From: Chloroflexota bacterium
Lineage (GTDB): Bacteria > Chloroflexota > Limnocylindria > Limnocylindrales > CSP1-4
Direction: 5' to 3'
Length of the DNA: 15,025 bases
Assembly: GCA_021785115.1 (NCBI GenBank)
Contig: JAJYGO010000027.1
Span: 458 to 15,482 of the forward strand
Shown here: positions 14,961 through 15,025 of the stretch, one piece after another
How positions within the stretch are numbered: position 1 is the stretch's first letter
How the letters are laid out: each line of letters opens with the position of its first letter
Notes under the pieces: model-generated
What the model saw: only the letters and a program-made list of their open reading frames with translations
Told to the model about the DNA's origin: nothing
Database searches by the model: none
Made by a program: the position numbers and the translations under genes

Positions 14961-15000
14961 GCACCGGTAGGGACACGCCGTGCCCGAACCGTTTCACCGC
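14961..15000 (-). promoter_or_regulatory. Conserved upstream box, copy 2 (candidate ECF sigma promoter)
   Basis: On the minus strand this reads GTGAAACGGTTCGGGC and ends CCCTACCGG, differing from copy 1 (11371-11410) at three transitions in 34 bases. It sits 40 bp before the GTG start at 14923, against 38 bp for copy 1, so the two boxes are in different frames relative to the downstream genes; this argues for DNA-level rather than protein-level conservation. A stem GGGAC/GTCCC follows (14945-14949, 14956-14960), as in copy 1. Confidence 0.7.
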
Positions 15001-15025
15001 GCGGCACTCGCGGCGCGGCCACGCC

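Overview
The window is very GC-rich with strongly G/C-biased third codon positions, frequent GTG/TTG starts and short GTGA/ATGA stop-start overlaps. The protein styles (a CopD-like four-helix protein with a TDPRYLG-like signature, SHOCT and YHS proteins, an ECF sigma with a membrane partner) fit a high-GC Chloroflexota or Actinomycetota-type genome. I cannot place it more precisely. No RNA gene, CRISPR array, transposase or phage gene was seen.

Layout. 1-186: no gene recognised. 187-1323 (+): membrane protein that looks like a catalytically dead site-2 protease with a CBS-like tail. 1421-1896 (-): frameshifted CopD-like membrane protein. 1897-2147: divergent control region. 2148-5999 (+): copper-trafficking cluster of SHOCT protein, anchored CuA-like cupredoxin, CcdA-type thiol transporter, small HMA chaperone, and an HMA-SafE-cupredoxin fusion. 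The first four overlap translationally. 6021-6041: promoter with a CsoR-like operator. 6056-9029 (+): Cu(I) P-type ATPase CopA followed by two YHS-domain proteins. 9035-9074: hairpin terminator between convergent genes. 9011-10944 (-): SAM methyltransferase overlapping a cystathionine beta-synthase-like enzyme whose 3' end is disrupted by an exact 31-bp tandem duplication. 11444-13412 (+): secreted Met/Gly-rich protein, ECF sigma factor, and a single-pass anti-sigma-like protein with a Met/Pro-rich outer tail. 13701-14409 (-): OmpR-type response regulator frameshifted by a 4-bp duplication. 14663-14923 (-): second small secreted protein.

How the genes may work together. The central block handles copper. 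CopA exports Cu(I), HMA domains pass copper, the cupredoxins bind it outside the membrane, CcdA/SafE modules move reducing equivalents or metal across the membrane, and YHS proteins may bind metal in the cytoplasm. The right part looks like a separate envelope-sensing circuit: an ECF sigma, a putative anti-sigma with 16 Met residues in its outer tail, and two secreted proteins whose genes share a nearly identical 34-bp upstream box at almost the same distance from the start codon. I infer that the box is the promoter of this sigma factor and that methionine-rich parts could sense or bind copper. This is the least explained and most interesting signal here.

Three minus-strand genes (CopD-like, CBS-like, response regulator) carry frameshifts, each repairable by removing one copy of a short direct tandem duplication (5, 31 and 4 bp). 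This is either real recent decay or phase variation, or an assembly problem.
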